Assembly: GCA_027011425.1 (NCBI GenBank) | Contig: JALUZX010000833.1 | Span: 1-5,061, forward strand | DNA: 5,061 nucleotides | Reading direction: 5' to 3' | Origin: Planctomycetota bacterium | GTDB taxonomy: Bacteria; Planctomycetota; UBA1135; JALUZX01 | Program-made: the position numbers and the translations under genes | In this document: positions 5,048-5,061 of the stretch, one piece after another | How the letters are laid out: the number at the start of each line of letters is the position of its first letter | Numbering within the stretch: the first letter of the stretch is position 1 | The notes under the pieces: model-generated | What the model saw: only the letters and a program-made list of their open reading frames with translations | Told to the model about the DNA's origin: nothing | The model's database searches: none

Positions 5048-5061
5048 AAAAAAGGGGGCGG
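5048..5061 (-). terminator. Possible end of a minus-strand terminator, cut by the window edge
   Basis: Read on the minus strand, CCGCCCCC is followed by six T (5053-5048). This looks like the 3' arm and T-run of an intrinsic terminator whose 5' arm would lie beyond the window. It could end a minus-strand gene upstream of HU and would separate it from the HU promoter. Only half the structure is visible. Confidence 0.3.

Overview
The window is a GC-rich stretch of bacterial chromosome with five recognisable genes and an 813-base non-coding flank on its left. The gene set is a PEP-CTERM/exosortase-type polyprenyl sugar transferase, YraN, YajC, the tRNA thiolase MnmA and an HU-family protein. It suggests a high-GC Gram-negative (diderm) bacterium, perhaps a deltaproteobacterial or planctomycete-like lineage. 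I cannot place it more precisely from sequence alone.

Layout. Positions 1-813 hold no convincing gene. They contain strong GC-rich hairpins (152-194, 222-238, 737-776) and two head-to-tail copies of a 195-bp repeat (287-481 and 482-676), about 90% identical, each with internal inverted repeats. Positions 814-3393 carry three genes on the minus strand, read right to left: yajC, then yraN five bases later, then the sugar transferase after a 173-base gap. That gap holds a plus-strand terminator-like hairpin with no obvious gene to serve. A 152-base divergent intergenic region (3394-3545) separates yajC from mnmA on the plus strand (3546-4586). mnmA converges, 17 bases apart, on the HU gene (4604-4882, minus). 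Upstream of HU are a strong Shine-Dalgarno, a good sigma-70-like promoter and a 12-bp palindrome in the expected leader.

Functions. YajC is an accessory subunit of the SecDF-YajC part of the protein export machinery. YraN is a nuclease-fold protein of unknown role. The sugar transferase would start assembly of a surface polysaccharide on undecaprenyl phosphate. MnmA thiolates the wobble uridine of Lys/Glu/Gln tRNAs. HU compacts DNA. These are mostly housekeeping genes that do not form one pathway.

The two points most worth checking are the apparent frameshift in yajC, located exactly in a run of eight C on the coding strand, and the structured 195-bp tandem repeat. I see no evidence for a new multi-gene system in this window.
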